From Bacillota bacterium (GTDB lineage Bacteria; Bacillota; Clostridia; Acetivibrionales; JAEZXR01): DNA of 64,000 nucleotides. Below the pieces are notes generated by a model. That model did not search any database and was not told the origin of the DNA. It saw nothing but the letters and a program-made list of their open reading frames with translations. The position numbers and the translations under genes are program-made. The stretch lies in assembly GCA_023419605.1 (NCBI GenBank), contig JAEZXR010000110.1:55209-119208 (forward strand), read 5' to 3'. Shown piece by piece: positions 18,080 to 26,479 of the stretch (its first letter is position 1; the number at the start of each line of letters is the position of its first letter).

Positions 18080-18580
18080 CTATTTGCTACTTTTTAGCTT
18101 TACGACCAGTTTTTCCACTGCCTGCTTGATTTCTTCCGCACATTTTTTATACACCTGTATAGGCATCCCATAAGGATCCATAATATCAAGGCTATAGTCA
18201 TATTCCTTTACACTATTATCCTTGGGATTTGTCTGCACATATTCTCTTAAGGTAAATACCTTGTCCTTGGCCCAAGGGAATGCCGAGAGGATCATATCCC
18301 GGTGTCCCCGAGTCATGGTCAGCACCAAATCTGCCTTTTTCAATTCCGTTACCGTAATACTGCTTGCCCTGTGGGAGGAGATGTCAATTCCCCAATTTTC
18401 CCGGAGCACTTTGACGGAATACTCGCTGGCGGGGTCGCCACCCAAAGCTGCAATTCCAGCAGAAGAAATCGTAATCCTCCCTGCCAGCTGCAGATCTTTT
18501 TCAATTGCATCTTTAAAAAGTCCCTCCGCCATACTGCTTCTGCACGTATTGCCGGTACACACAAAAAGAATGTGTATCAT
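18080..18580 (-). CDS. ywlE: low-molecular-weight phosphatase, protein-arginine phosphatase-like (YwlE)
   Basis: 166 aa. The P-loop CTGNTCRSSMAEG lies at about residues 8-20 and the general-acid Asp is in DIMDPYG near residue 125. The Thr after GN in CTGNTCRS is the residue linked in Bacillus YwlE to phospho-arginine preference, so arginine phosphatase activity is likely, but inferred. The ATG at 18580 has AAAGGTGG upstream and overlaps the stop of ywlC, which supports this start. Confidence 0.85.
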   Translation of the reverse strand: MIHILFVCTGNTCRSSMAEGLFKDAIEKDLQLAGRITISSAGIAALGGDPASEYSVKVLRENWGIDISSHRASSITVTELKKADLVLTMTRGHRDMILSAFPWAKDKVFTLREYVQTNPKDNSVKEYDYSLDIMDPYGMPIQVYKKCAEEIKQAVEKLVVKLKSSK

Positions 18581-18582
18581 TT

Positions 18583-19638
18583 TCAATCCACCTTTACGAT
18601 GTTATAGCCTGCTGCTTTGTTCATCCGGTTCATGACCGCCATACCGATCCCTTTCACTTCAACCGCCTCCGCCAGAACCACCTGAACCCCTCGTTCATCA
18701 AACTCCCTTAAAGCCCCAAAGAGATTGGAAGCGATAGTCTCCGGACGATCTCTATCTCCGGCGGAAATCACCTCCGCTCCAGAGTAGTACTTCCTGGTCT
18801 GGTCTGTTGCCAGAATCCCCATTGGAGTTCCCTTACTCTTATATTCTTCCACAAAATTTTTTATTCTTTCAACAACCTTTTCAAGTCTTCCCTCCACCAC
18901 AATCACTTCTGCCTTGGGAGAGTAATGCGTATATTTCATTCCCGGAGATTTGGGGGTAATATTTTCTGATTTCATTTTTATCACGGCAGGGTCAATACTC
19001 ACCAGTCCCAATACTCCCTCCAGCTGTTCCGCAGTCACTCCTCCAGGCCGCAGAATCATCGGAGGGTTGACAGTAACATCCAGTACAGTAGACTCCAGCC
19101 CGACATTAGCATTTCCACCATCAAGGATTACATCCACTTTACCGAACAAATCCTCAATGACGTGCTTGGCCGTCGTGGGACTCGGCCTTCCCGAGGTATT
19201 GGCACTGGGCGCTGCAATGGGCAGTCCAGCTTCTCTTATAAGGGCCAGTGCAACGGGATGAACCGGCATCCTCACTGCTACAGTATCCAGGCCTGCCGTA
19301 ATAATCCCGGGAATCTTCTCCGATTTATCCATCACCAGCGTAAGGGGCCCCGGCCAAAATGCCTCCATTGCCCTCCGAGCGGTCTCAGTGGTCTGACGGA
19401 CGAGTTCGGACAGCGAACTCTTTTCTGCAATATGTACGATCAAGGGATTATCCGACGGCCTGCCCTTGGCATTGAAAATGCCCTGTACCGCCTTTGCGTC
19501 CAGAGCATTGGCTCCCAGTCCATACACCGTTTCGGTGGGAAACGCCACTAACCCGCCACCTTTTATTACTTCAGCTGCATAGGAAAGCTTGTCCTTTTCT
19601 ATGGCATTTATATTAATATGTAAAATCTCGGTTTTCAA
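18583..19638 (-). CDS. ywlC: L-threonylcarbamoyladenylate synthase (YwlC/Sua5)
   Basis: 351 aa from a TTG at 19638, chosen because GGGAGG stands 8 nt before it; a GTG three codons upstream falls inside that site. The YrdC domain (GGLVAFPTETVYGLGANA, KGRPSDNPLIVHI, APSANTSGRPSPT) covers about residues 10-200, followed by the Sua5 C-terminal domain. It makes threonylcarbamoyl-AMP for the t6A tRNA modification. Confidence 0.95.
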   Translation of the reverse strand: MKTEILHININAIEKDKLSYAAEVIKGGGLVAFPTETVYGLGANALDAKAVQGIFNAKGRPSDNPLIVHIAEKSSLSELVRQTTETARRAMEAFWPGPLTLVMDKSEKIPGIITAGLDTVAVRMPVHPVALALIREAGLPIAAPSANTSGRPSPTTAKHVIEDLFGKVDVILDGGNANVGLESTVLDVTVNPPMILRPGGVTAEQLEGVLGLVSIDPAVIKMKSENITPKSPGMKYTHYSPKAEVIVVEGRLEKVVERIKNFVEEYKSKGTPMGILATDQTRKYYSGAEVISAGDRDRPETIASNLFGALREFDERGVQVVLAEAVEVKGIGMAVMNRMNKAAGYNIVKVD

Positions 19639-19744
19639 AACAAACACCTCCCGTACAGGCTATAGGACCCGGTTACAGGCACAGTCCCACAGCAGTGGCA
19701 GCGTCCCGCCCTTTACAATCCCGCTTTGCCTTCCATCCTATTTT

Positions 19745-20482
19745 TCAATTATAAACTGATACTATTATACCACAAATAATGCCCAGTATATTTCCGAGTG
19801 AAGAAAGTCTTCCAAAGTATAGACGTTTTGATTCAGGTACGAGTTCCCCATAAACCACATACAGCATGGCTCCACCGGCAAACCCCAGGCACAGTGCAAT
19901 AAAGGACGGTGATATATCCCCCAGAACAGCTCCGAAAAAGGCACCAAATCCCATGGGGACCCCGGATAAAACCGTCAATAAAAAGGCTTTCATTTTAGAT
20001 ACCCCGCCGACCCGAAGCGGTACCGCGATGGCGATTCCTTCCGGTACATCATGGATCATGATGACCGCAGTCAGTGTAACTCCCAACTTGATAGAGGCTT
20101 CAAAACCGGACCCAACGGCGAATCCCTCCGGAAAATTATGCAGGGCAATACCGATGGCCATGAGAATGCCGGCCCGAAGAAGCCCGGACCGATTATTTCT
20201 TCGTAGGGACTCCATCCTTTTAACAAAATCTTCGATGATCATGAGAGTACAGACACCAATTCCAATCCCTAGGAAGCCCAATACGTTCCCCCCGATTTTA
20301 AAGGCCTCGGGAATGAGTTCAAAACAGACCACTGCTGTCATCAGTCCGGCGGAAAACTCCAGTATGAACCCAAGAGTTCTGTTGCTGATATCCCTAATAA
20401 AAAAGGCCATAAGACCTCCGATGCTGGTTCCCACCATCCCGGAGACAAGGCCTATAAATGTAACCCTAAGTATATGTTCCAT
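19745..20482 (-). CDS. ZIP family metal transporter
   Basis: 245 aa, about eight membrane helices. The two metal-binding helices carry ALHNFPEGFAVG and MIHDVPEGIAIAVP, diagnostic of ZIP transporters (zinc, iron or other divalent metals). The LIPEAF and LVPES motifs also match. Substrate cannot be decided. Lies between ywlC and prfA; not obviously co-regulated with them. Confidence 0.93.
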   Translation of the reverse strand: MEHILRVTFIGLVSGMVGTSIGGLMAFFIRDISNRTLGFILEFSAGLMTAVVCFELIPEAFKIGGNVLGFLGIGIGVCTLMIIEDFVKRMESLRRNNRSGLLRAGILMAIGIALHNFPEGFAVGSGFEASIKLGVTLTAVIMIHDVPEGIAIAVPLRVGGVSKMKAFLLTVLSGVPMGFGAFFGAVLGDISPSFIALCLGFAGGAMLYVVYGELVPESKRLYFGRLSSLGNILGIICGIIVSVYN

Positions 20483-20671
20483 AATAACAACCCCCGATAA
20501 GAATTGAGAATTGAGAATGATTTATTCTCAGCTTCCATAAACACTCTTTAATTCTATTCATTACGAAGTGCTATTAGTATATAAACTATATGCTCTTTGT
20601 TTTCAAACCACAACCATGCATCAATGGAGCCTTGTAATTTTCCATTCTCAATTCTCCATTTTCCATTAAAA

Positions 20672-21751
20672 CTACCCTTCCACTCCCAGTCCGATCAGTC
20701 TTTCCGTCTGGTCGGCAGTTACCAGCGCATCGATGATGTTTTCCATATCTCCATCCAGCACCTGTTCCATGTTATAGGCGGTAAAGCCGATGCGGTGGTC
20801 GGTGATACGGCTCTGGGGGAAGTTGTAGGTTCTGATCTTTTCGCTCCGGTCCCCGGTTCCTACCTGGCTCTTTCTGGCTTGGGCCACTTCTGAATTCTGC
20901 TGTTCCTGGGCAATCTCGTAGAGCTTGGACCGCAGAATGGTCATGGCCTTATCCTTGTTTTTATGCTGGGACCTCTGGTCCTGGCAGGTAACGACGATAC
21001 CGGAGGGAAGGTGTGTAATTCTTATGGCGGACTCGGTCTTGTTAATATGCTGTCCACCGGCTCCGGAAGCCCTGTAGGTATCGATTTTGAGATCTGTCGG
21101 GTTAATGTCCACGTCAACATCCTCCACCTCAGGCAAAACGGCTACTGTAACGGTAGAAGTATGAATTCTTCCGCCGGATTCCGTAGAAGGGATTCTCTGC
21201 ACCCTGTGGACTCCGCTTTCAAACTTCAGCTTACTGTAAGCGCCTTTGGCTTCAATGGAAAATACCACTTCCTTGAACCCTCCGATTTCTGTCGGGTTGG
21301 AATCCAGCACTTCCACAGCCCAGCGGTTTCTTTCCGCATACCGTGTATACATGCGGTAAAGATCCGCCGCAAAAAGGGCCGCTTCATCACCACCCGCACC
21401 ACCGCGGATTTCAACGATAACGCTCTTATCATCGTTAGGATCCCTGGGTAGAAGAAGAATTTTTACTTCTTTTCTTAACTGCTCGATTTTGGCCTCGGAT
21501 TCCTCCAGTTCCATTTGAACCATTTCTCTGAAGTCCTTATCCAGCGACTTGTCGTTCAACATTTCCTTTGCATCGTCGATATCCTGGGTAACTTTTTTAT
21601 ATTCTCTGTACTTTGCTACAACTTCTTCCAGTTCAGAGTGCTCCTTCATCAGTTTCCGGTATTCGTCCTGATTGGCAATAACGGAAGGGTCACTCAGCTT
21701 CATATTTATTTCATCGTATCGATTTTCCGCTACTTCTAGTCGATCAAACAT
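20672..21751 (-). CDS. prfA: peptide chain release factor 1
   Basis: 359 aa. Start at 21751 preceded by GAGGTG. The catalytic GGQ (SGAGGQHINKTESA) is present near residue 230, with the RF-1 coiled domain before it (AKYREYKKVTQDIDDAKEML) and the RTYNFPQSRITDHRIGFT segment after. Terminates translation at UAA and UAG. Stands alone here, unlike operons where prmC follows. Confidence 0.97.
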   Translation of the reverse strand: MFDRLEVAENRYDEINMKLSDPSVIANQDEYRKLMKEHSELEEVVAKYREYKKVTQDIDDAKEMLNDKSLDKDFREMVQMELEESEAKIEQLRKEVKILLLPRDPNDDKSVIVEIRGGAGGDEAALFAADLYRMYTRYAERNRWAVEVLDSNPTEIGGFKEVVFSIEAKGAYSKLKFESGVHRVQRIPSTESGGRIHTSTVTVAVLPEVEDVDVDINPTDLKIDTYRASGAGGQHINKTESAIRITHLPSGIVVTCQDQRSQHKNKDKAMTILRSKLYEIAQEQQNSEVAQARKSQVGTGDRSEKIRTYNFPQSRITDHRIGFTAYNMEQVLDGDMENIIDALVTADQTERLIGLGVEG

Positions 21752-21976
21752 TTTGCACCTCAAAAATTATATTTACGGTGAGATATTATACCACATCTTC
21801 GCAGTTTAATCCATAGATTTCATTCTCCATTCCAAAGAATCGCATTACTTTTCCCTAAAAACTGTGCAAAATTCACCCTAGCTGGGGGAAATATCTTGTA
21901 CTATAATATTCCTATAAGGTTGATGTATGTAAACTATGATAATTTATGCGCACCCGCATACAAGGAGGTTGTTATA

Positions 21977-23263
21977 TTGAATTTCGATCTACTGCATCCT
22001 GCCGACCAGCTGGTCATGATCATGGAAAGAATCTATGGGTACGGCATGACAACAACATCAGGGGGTAATCTCTCTATTCTGGACGAAAGTGGCGATATAT
22101 GGATAACACCCAGTGGAGTTGATAAAGGCTCACTGACAAGGAAGGATATCATTCAGGTAAAGCCTGACGGTACCCTTCTCGGTATTCACAAACCCTCGGT
22201 TGAGCTTCCCTTCCATGCAGAAGTATACAAAAGAAGGCCGGACATAAAGGCTGTGCTTCATGCACATCCCCCCGCGCTGGTATCCTTCAGTATCGTAAGG
22301 AAAATACCCAACACCCTGTTGATTCCCAATGCGAGCCTGATTTGCGGTGAACTGGCAATGGCTCCCTATGCAGTTCCGGGAAGTGCCGAACTGGGAGAAA
22401 AAATCGCTGCTGTATTCGAAAAGGGCTACAGTACGGTAATGATGGAAAACCATGGCGTAGTCATCGGAAGCAAAAATCTCTTCCGGGCCTTCATGTCCTT
22501 TGAAACTCTGGACTTCTGTGCAAGACTTGAGATAAAAGCCAATAGTATCGGAAAGCCAACCGCGTTGACACAAAAATATATAGAAATTTCTAAAAACAAG
22601 CAGGATATTCCCATGGAGGAGTTCACTCCCGACTATCACAGCAGTGAGGAACGGGCGGCAAGGCAGGAGATGTGCACGTTGATCCATCGCTCCTACGACC
22701 AGATGCTGTTCACAAGCACACAGGGAACATTTTCCCAGCGTCTGAGCGACGGTTCTTTTATTATAACACCCTATGGCGCCGATCGAAAATATATGGACCC
22801 CAGTGATCTGGTACGTATCAAAAATGGCAAAAAAGAAGCCGGTAAGGTACCGAGCCGTTCCGTGCCACTTCACCAGGCCATTTATGAAAAGCACCCTCAT
22901 ATAAACTCTGTAATCGTTGCGCATCCGCCGAACATCATGGCATTTGCCGTTACAGATGAAAAATTCGACTCCAGAACCATTCCTGAAAGTTATATCATGC
23001 TTCGGAATATTCCGAAGCTGCCTTTTGGCTGCAGCTTCATGCAACCGCAGATGGTGGCCGATGCCTTTAGCAAAAGCACCCCCATCCTGATGGTTGAAAA
23101 TGATTGCCTGATTGTGACGGGAGCCAGTCTCCTTAATGCATTTGACAGGCTTGAAGTGGCGGAATACAGCGCCAAAGCCGTCATCGCTTCCAAAGCACTC
23201 GGTCCTCTCATCACCATTAGTGACGATGAAGTTGCCGAAATTGAAGAAGCCTTTAACCTATAA
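21977..23263 (+). CDS. tandem class II aldolase/adducin-domain protein
   Basis: 428 aa from a TTG at 21977; AAGGAGG 8 nt upstream decides this over an upstream ATG. Two class II aldolase-like domains of about 210 residues each. Domain 1 keeps the metal site: VELPFHAE (Glu), LHAHPP (two His) and MENHGVV (third His). Domain 2 has VAHPPN, but VPLHQ in place of the Glu motif and VENDCLIV in place of ENHG, so it has probably lost metal binding. Family members act on sugar phosphates such as fuculose- or rhamnulose-1-phosphate; the substrate here is unknown. Transcribed alone between two terminators. Confidence 0.85.
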   Translation: MNFDLLHPADQLVMIMERIYGYGMTTTSGGNLSILDESGDIWITPSGVDKGSLTRKDIIQVKPDGTLLGIHKPSVELPFHAEVYKRRPDIKAVLHAHPPALVSFSIVRKIPNTLLIPNASLICGELAMAPYAVPGSAELGEKIAAVFEKGYSTVMMENHGVVIGSKNLFRAFMSFETLDFCARLEIKANSIGKPTALTQKYIEISKNKQDIPMEEFTPDYHSSEERAARQEMCTLIHRSYDQMLFTSTQGTFSQRLSDGSFIITPYGADRKYMDPSDLVRIKNGKKEAGKVPSRSVPLHQAIYEKHPHINSVIVAHPPNIMAFAVTDEKFDSRTIPESYIMLRNIPKLPFGCSFMQPQMVADAFSKSTPILMVENDCLIVTGASLLNAFDRLEVAEYSAKAVIASKALGPLITISDDEVAEIEEAFNL

Positions 23264-23266
23264 ATC

Positions 23267-23310
23267 AAAAGAGACCGGGATGGGTTTGAAATCCATTCCG
23301 GTCTCCTTTT
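23267..23310. terminator. bidirectional terminator
   Basis: AAAAGAGACCGGGATGG pairs with CCATTCCGGTCTCCTTTT around a GTTTGAAAT loop. Serves the aldolase-like gene on plus and the DUF4097 gene on minus. Confidence 0.88.
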
Positions 23311-23317
23311 TACACCT

Positions 23318-24523
23318 TTATTTCACAATCTCTATAAATCCATTATTAGTTTCAGCATTAATGTTTACCCTCTCGTCATAGGTGGCAAAATTGCTGCTTT
23401 CAGCTTCTACAAAGCTTCCACCCATTCCATGCCGGTTTACATTATGATACGTCATCTCCGGTATAAGCAGGTTAATACTTCCATTGGTGGTTTTAGCCTT
23501 TACCTTGTACCCTCTGCTTTCCATATCGTTCATGTTCACCTTAATGCCCCCATTGGTGGTCCGCAGATTCATATTTACTTCCGAAGCTCCCTCCAGGTTC
23601 TGTACATTTTCTACAAAAATACGCCCATTGGTGGTAATGGTATTGATCTCCTCGGCTTTTATATGCTTCATATCGATAAGTGCATTGTTGGTATTTACAT
23701 CGATTTTCTTTCCGACCGCATAGCTTATCTGCACCTTTGCATTTTTGGTATCTACCTTCACCAGGTCGGCATTCACTCCCATCAATTCGATATTGCTGTT
23801 TCGAGTTAATGCTTCCAGCTTCTCGCTCTTGGAATCCTCTACATAGATTTTTCCGTTGGAAGTTTCCAGCTTGACAGTCCCAAATCTTGTATCCGGAACA
23901 AAAACTTCATGGGATACACTAAGGTTTCCTACCTTATTTACCGTAAGGGAAACCGCATTTCCTTCTTCCGAATATACAAGAATATTATCTGCATTGTTTT
24001 GGGGACTCTTCACGCGGGTTTTAATAACAATTTTGCTGTCCAAATGTTTTCTCACAGATATATTTCCATTTACTGCCTCTATGTTCAGGTCCATTCCATC
24101 GGCTACCACAGCTTCAAAGCTTTTGTCCACGGCCGTATAGCTTCCGAACATGTTAAATGCATTTGTATCTACAAAGCTCCCGACATAGTCAATGACCCGG
24201 TCAACAATTCCGACGGTTGCAGTTGCTACATTCTTTCCGATCTTTTCTGCTTTTGAACTAAGCTCTTCAACAACCTTGTCGAATTCCTTTTCGTTATATT
24301 CCTTTTTAAAATCATTTTTCCAGGCCTTCAGTCTTTCCTTCATCTTGTTAAGTTCATCATTAAAATCAGCTTGCTGCCGCTGCTGTCTTGACGCATTTTC
24401 CGCCGGGCCCTGCTTCGGTGCACTTCCCTCAAGGGCTTCCAGCAGTTTGGCAGCCTCCTCGCTGGTGATCTTGCCTTCCTGCACCATCTTCAGTATCAAC
24501 ATTCTTTCTTCACTTAACGACAT
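23318..24523 (-). CDS. DUF4097 beta-repeat protein with N-terminal SHOCT-like segment
   Basis: 401 aa from 24523 (GAGGAGGTATAT upstream). Residues 1-40 contain ILKMVQEGKITSEEAAKLLEAL, a short helical segment also present in the next gene. A charged helical linker follows, then about 250 residues of beta-strand repeats with many TNGxI/TNNGxI turns (TTNGRIFVEN, TTNGGIKVN, TTNGSINLL), typical of DUF4097 (YvlB/LiaX-like) proteins linked to envelope stress in other Firmicutes. No signal peptide or membrane helix. Lies 86 bp after the DUF2089 gene and probably shares its transcript. Confidence 0.85.
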   Translation of the reverse strand: MSLSEERMLILKMVQEGKITSEEAAKLLEALEGSAPKQGPAENASRQQRQQADFNDELNKMKERLKAWKNDFKKEYNEKEFDKVVEELSSKAEKIGKNVATATVGIVDRVIDYVGSFVDTNAFNMFGSYTAVDKSFEAVVADGMDLNIEAVNGNISVRKHLDSKIVIKTRVKSPQNNADNILVYSEEGNAVSLTVNKVGNLSVSHEVFVPDTRFGTVKLETSNGKIYVEDSKSEKLEALTRNSNIELMGVNADLVKVDTKNAKVQISYAVGKKIDVNTNNALIDMKHIKAEEINTITTNGRIFVENVQNLEGASEVNMNLRTTNGGIKVNMNDMESRGYKVKAKTTNGSINLLIPEMTYHNVNRHGMGGSFVEAESSNFATYDERVNINAETNNGFIEIVK

Positions 24524-24609
24524 AATATATACCTCCTCATGCCAGTTAACAATTGGCAATTAAACTTCCTTATAATTAAGTCCATGTTTATTTACAACAA
24601 CTACTTTTG

Positions 24610-24978
24610 TTACTCTTTCAGAAGGGCAACCGCTTCTTCCACGGATATCTCACCGCTATTCAACTTATCCAGAATCTCCTTGCGTTTTCCGGTTTCAACA
24701 GGCTGTGGTTCCGGTTTGTGCCCTAAAGCCGCCGCCGCGTCTTCCAGTCTGTTCTTTACCGTAGGATAGGAAACTCCTAATTCCTTTTCAACTTCCTTGA
24801 TATTCCCTCTACATTTGATAAATACATCAATAAAGGATTTTTGCTCTTGTGTCAGCCTGCAAAACTTGCAAGGTCTGAAATGACCTTCAATGTGTGTATC
24901 GCAGGAGTGGCAGCTGATTCTTGTCACTTCCGTATCCGCTCCGCAAACCGGGCATTTTCCCAATATTTCCGATGCCAT
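24610..24978 (-). CDS. DUF2089 zinc-ribbon/HTH protein
   Basis: 122 aa. Two pairs of cysteines at the N-terminus (CPVCGAD and CHSCDTHIEG, then CKFCRL) form a probable zinc ribbon, followed by a helix-turn-helix-like part (GNIKEVEKELGVSYPTVKNRLEDAAAALG). The C-terminal ILDKLNSGEISVEEAVALLKE repeats the motif at the start of the DUF4097 protein. Likely the regulator of the pair, an inference from domain content and adjacency. Confidence 0.85.
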   Translation of the reverse strand: MASEILGKCPVCGADTEVTRISCHSCDTHIEGHFRPCKFCRLTQEQKSFIDVFIKCRGNIKEVEKELGVSYPTVKNRLEDAAAALGHKPEPQPVETGKRKEILDKLNSGEISVEEAVALLKE

Positions 24979-25028
24979 AAAATCACCTCTAAATTTTATT
25001 AATTTTGTTTGTAAAATATGTTTATTAT

Positions 25029-25152
25029 TTAAATCCTTTGTTTAACATTATTAATCCTTACATATTTTATAGTAATATTATTTTCTCAATTTGTCAATTC
25101 TATTTATAAATATTTTTAACATTTTCATTAATAAAATTAAACAAAGGTTTAA
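25029..25152. promoter_or_regulatory. AT-rich upstream region with a spaced inverted repeat
   Basis: AAATCCTTTGTTTAA (25029-25043) is mirrored by TTAAACAAAGGTTTAA (25137-25152), about 95 bp apart in a very AT-rich tract upstream of the DUF2089 gene. This could be a pair of operators for a looping regulator. No gene is present. Confidence 0.4.
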
Positions 25153-25207
25153 TTATCTTAATGCCCGCTTTTACTTCTTCTGATTTCGGTTATCTGTATA
25201 AAAAATA

Positions 25208-25252
25208 AAAGACCGTAGATAGCAGTCAAATTTACTGCTCTCTACGGTCTTT
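25208..25252. terminator. terminator after recR
   Basis: AAAGACCGTAGA pairs with TCTACGGTCTTT, with AGCAGT/ACTGCT continuing the stem. On minus it is followed by TATTTTTT, so it terminates the dnaX-ybaB-recR transcript. Confidence 0.9.
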
Positions 25253-25263
25253 CCTTTATGGAC

Positions 25264-25863
25264 CTATATTTCCCTTCGTCCTTCCAGCGCCTTGGCAAGC
25301 GTTACCTCATCCGCATACTCCAAATCTCCACCCACAGGAATACCGTGTGCAATCCGGGTGGTTTTGATACCCAGCGGCTTTAAAAGCTTTGAAACATACA
25401 TGGCAGTTGCCTCTCCCTCAATATTGGGGTTTGTAGCCAGGATGACTTCCTTCACATCCCCTTCCCGCAGCCGGGCAAGAAGCTCCTTGATCTTTATATC
25501 CTCCGGGCCGATCCCCTCCATGGGTGAAATCGCTCCGTGAAGCACATGATAGAGCCCTTTGAACTCCCGGGTCTTTTCCATGGCAACAACATCTCTCGGG
25601 TCCTGGACAACGCATATGGAAGTCCTGTCCCGGGTAGGGCTGCTGCAAATTCCACAGGGATCCGTATCTGTGAGGTTACTGCATACCGAACAATATTTAG
25701 TTTTAAGCTTTGCTTCCCTGATGGCATTGGCAAGGCCTTCCACCTTTTCCTCACTCAGCCCCAGTACATGGAAAGCAAGTCTTTGCGCCGTCTTATGGCC
25801 AATTCCCGGAAGCTTTTCAAATTCTTCTACCAATTTGGCAACCGGCGTTGCATAAAAGCTCAT
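25264..25863 (-). CDS. recR: recombination mediator protein RecR
   Basis: 199 aa from 25863, where MSFYATPVAKLVEEFEKLPGIGHKTAQRLAFHVL matches known RecR starts and GGGAG is upstream. Contains the helix-hairpin-helix GIGHKTAQR, a C4 zinc finger (CSVCSNLTDTDPCGIC) and a Toprim domain (ICVVQDPRDVVAMEKT). Acts with RecF/RecO in loading RecA onto gaps. Third gene of dnaX-ybaB-recR. Confidence 0.97.
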   Translation of the reverse strand: MSFYATPVAKLVEEFEKLPGIGHKTAQRLAFHVLGLSEEKVEGLANAIREAKLKTKYCSVCSNLTDTDPCGICSSPTRDRTSICVVQDPRDVVAMEKTREFKGLYHVLHGAISPMEGIGPEDIKIKELLARLREGDVKEVILATNPNIEGEATAMYVSKLLKPLGIKTTRIAHGIPVGGDLEYADEVTLAKALEGRREI

Positions 25864-25978
25864 TTGTATACACTCCCAAAGCCAATTGACAATTCCTGTT
25901 TGCCAACCGGCAGTTTTTATATTTTTCAAGCAATTTTCAACTATAGTATAGTAATACCCATATTCGTCAATTTAAATA

Positions 25979-25999
25979 GAGCGAACCAAAGGTTCGCTC
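25979..25999 (-). other. hairpin between ybaB and recR
   Basis: GAGCGAACC-AAA-GGTTCGCTC perfect stem-loop inside the operon, followed on minus by a weak TATTTAAATT tract. Could attenuate recR expression. Confidence 0.5.
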
Positions 26000-26026
26000 C
26001 TTTCAAAAGTACGCATCAATTGTCAA

Positions 26027-26371
26027 TTAAAACAGCCCTGGCATTCCACCCAGGCCACCTGTGATTTTGCCCATTTCACCGTTTACCATTTCATCCGCTT
26101 TTCTCAAAGCTTCGTTTACGGCTGCCAATATAAGGTCCTGGAGCATTTCTACATCATCAGGATCTACTACTTCAGGCTTTATATTAATTTCCTTTATTTC
26201 CTTTTTTCCCGATACTACAACGCTGATAGCTCCGCCACCCGCCGAAGCCTCTACGGTTCTTTCATGCAATTCTTCCTGGAGCTTCTCCATATCCTTCTGC
26301 ATTTTTTGCGCCTGTTTCATTAAATTGGCCATATTTCCGCCGCCAAAACCGGGGAATCCACCTCTTGCCAT
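26027..26371 (-). CDS. YbaB/EbfC nucleoid-associated protein
   Basis: 114 aa. Typical sequence with NLMKQAQKMQKDMEKLQEEL, TVEASAGGGAISVVVSGKKEI and ADEMVNGEMGKITGGLGGMPG. A dimeric DNA-binding protein nearly always encoded between dnaX and recR. Gly-rich at both ends. Confidence 0.96.
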   Translation of the reverse strand: MARGGFPGFGGGNMANLMKQAQKMQKDMEKLQEELHERTVEASAGGGAISVVVSGKKEIKEINIKPEVVDPDDVEMLQDLILAAVNEALRKADEMVNGEMGKITGGLGGMPGLF

Positions 26372-26479
26372 GTTTTTTCCTCCTATTTACAAATAATCAT
26401 TTATATTATACAGTAATTTACCGGAACTATACAATACTTGGATAGGTGAAAAATAATTTCCGCTATCATTCCGCTACAC

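Noticed and set aside
22130..23044. 304-codon frame opposite the class II aldolase gene
   Set aside because: Antisense shadow with His/Cys-rich composition typical of reverse-strand frames.
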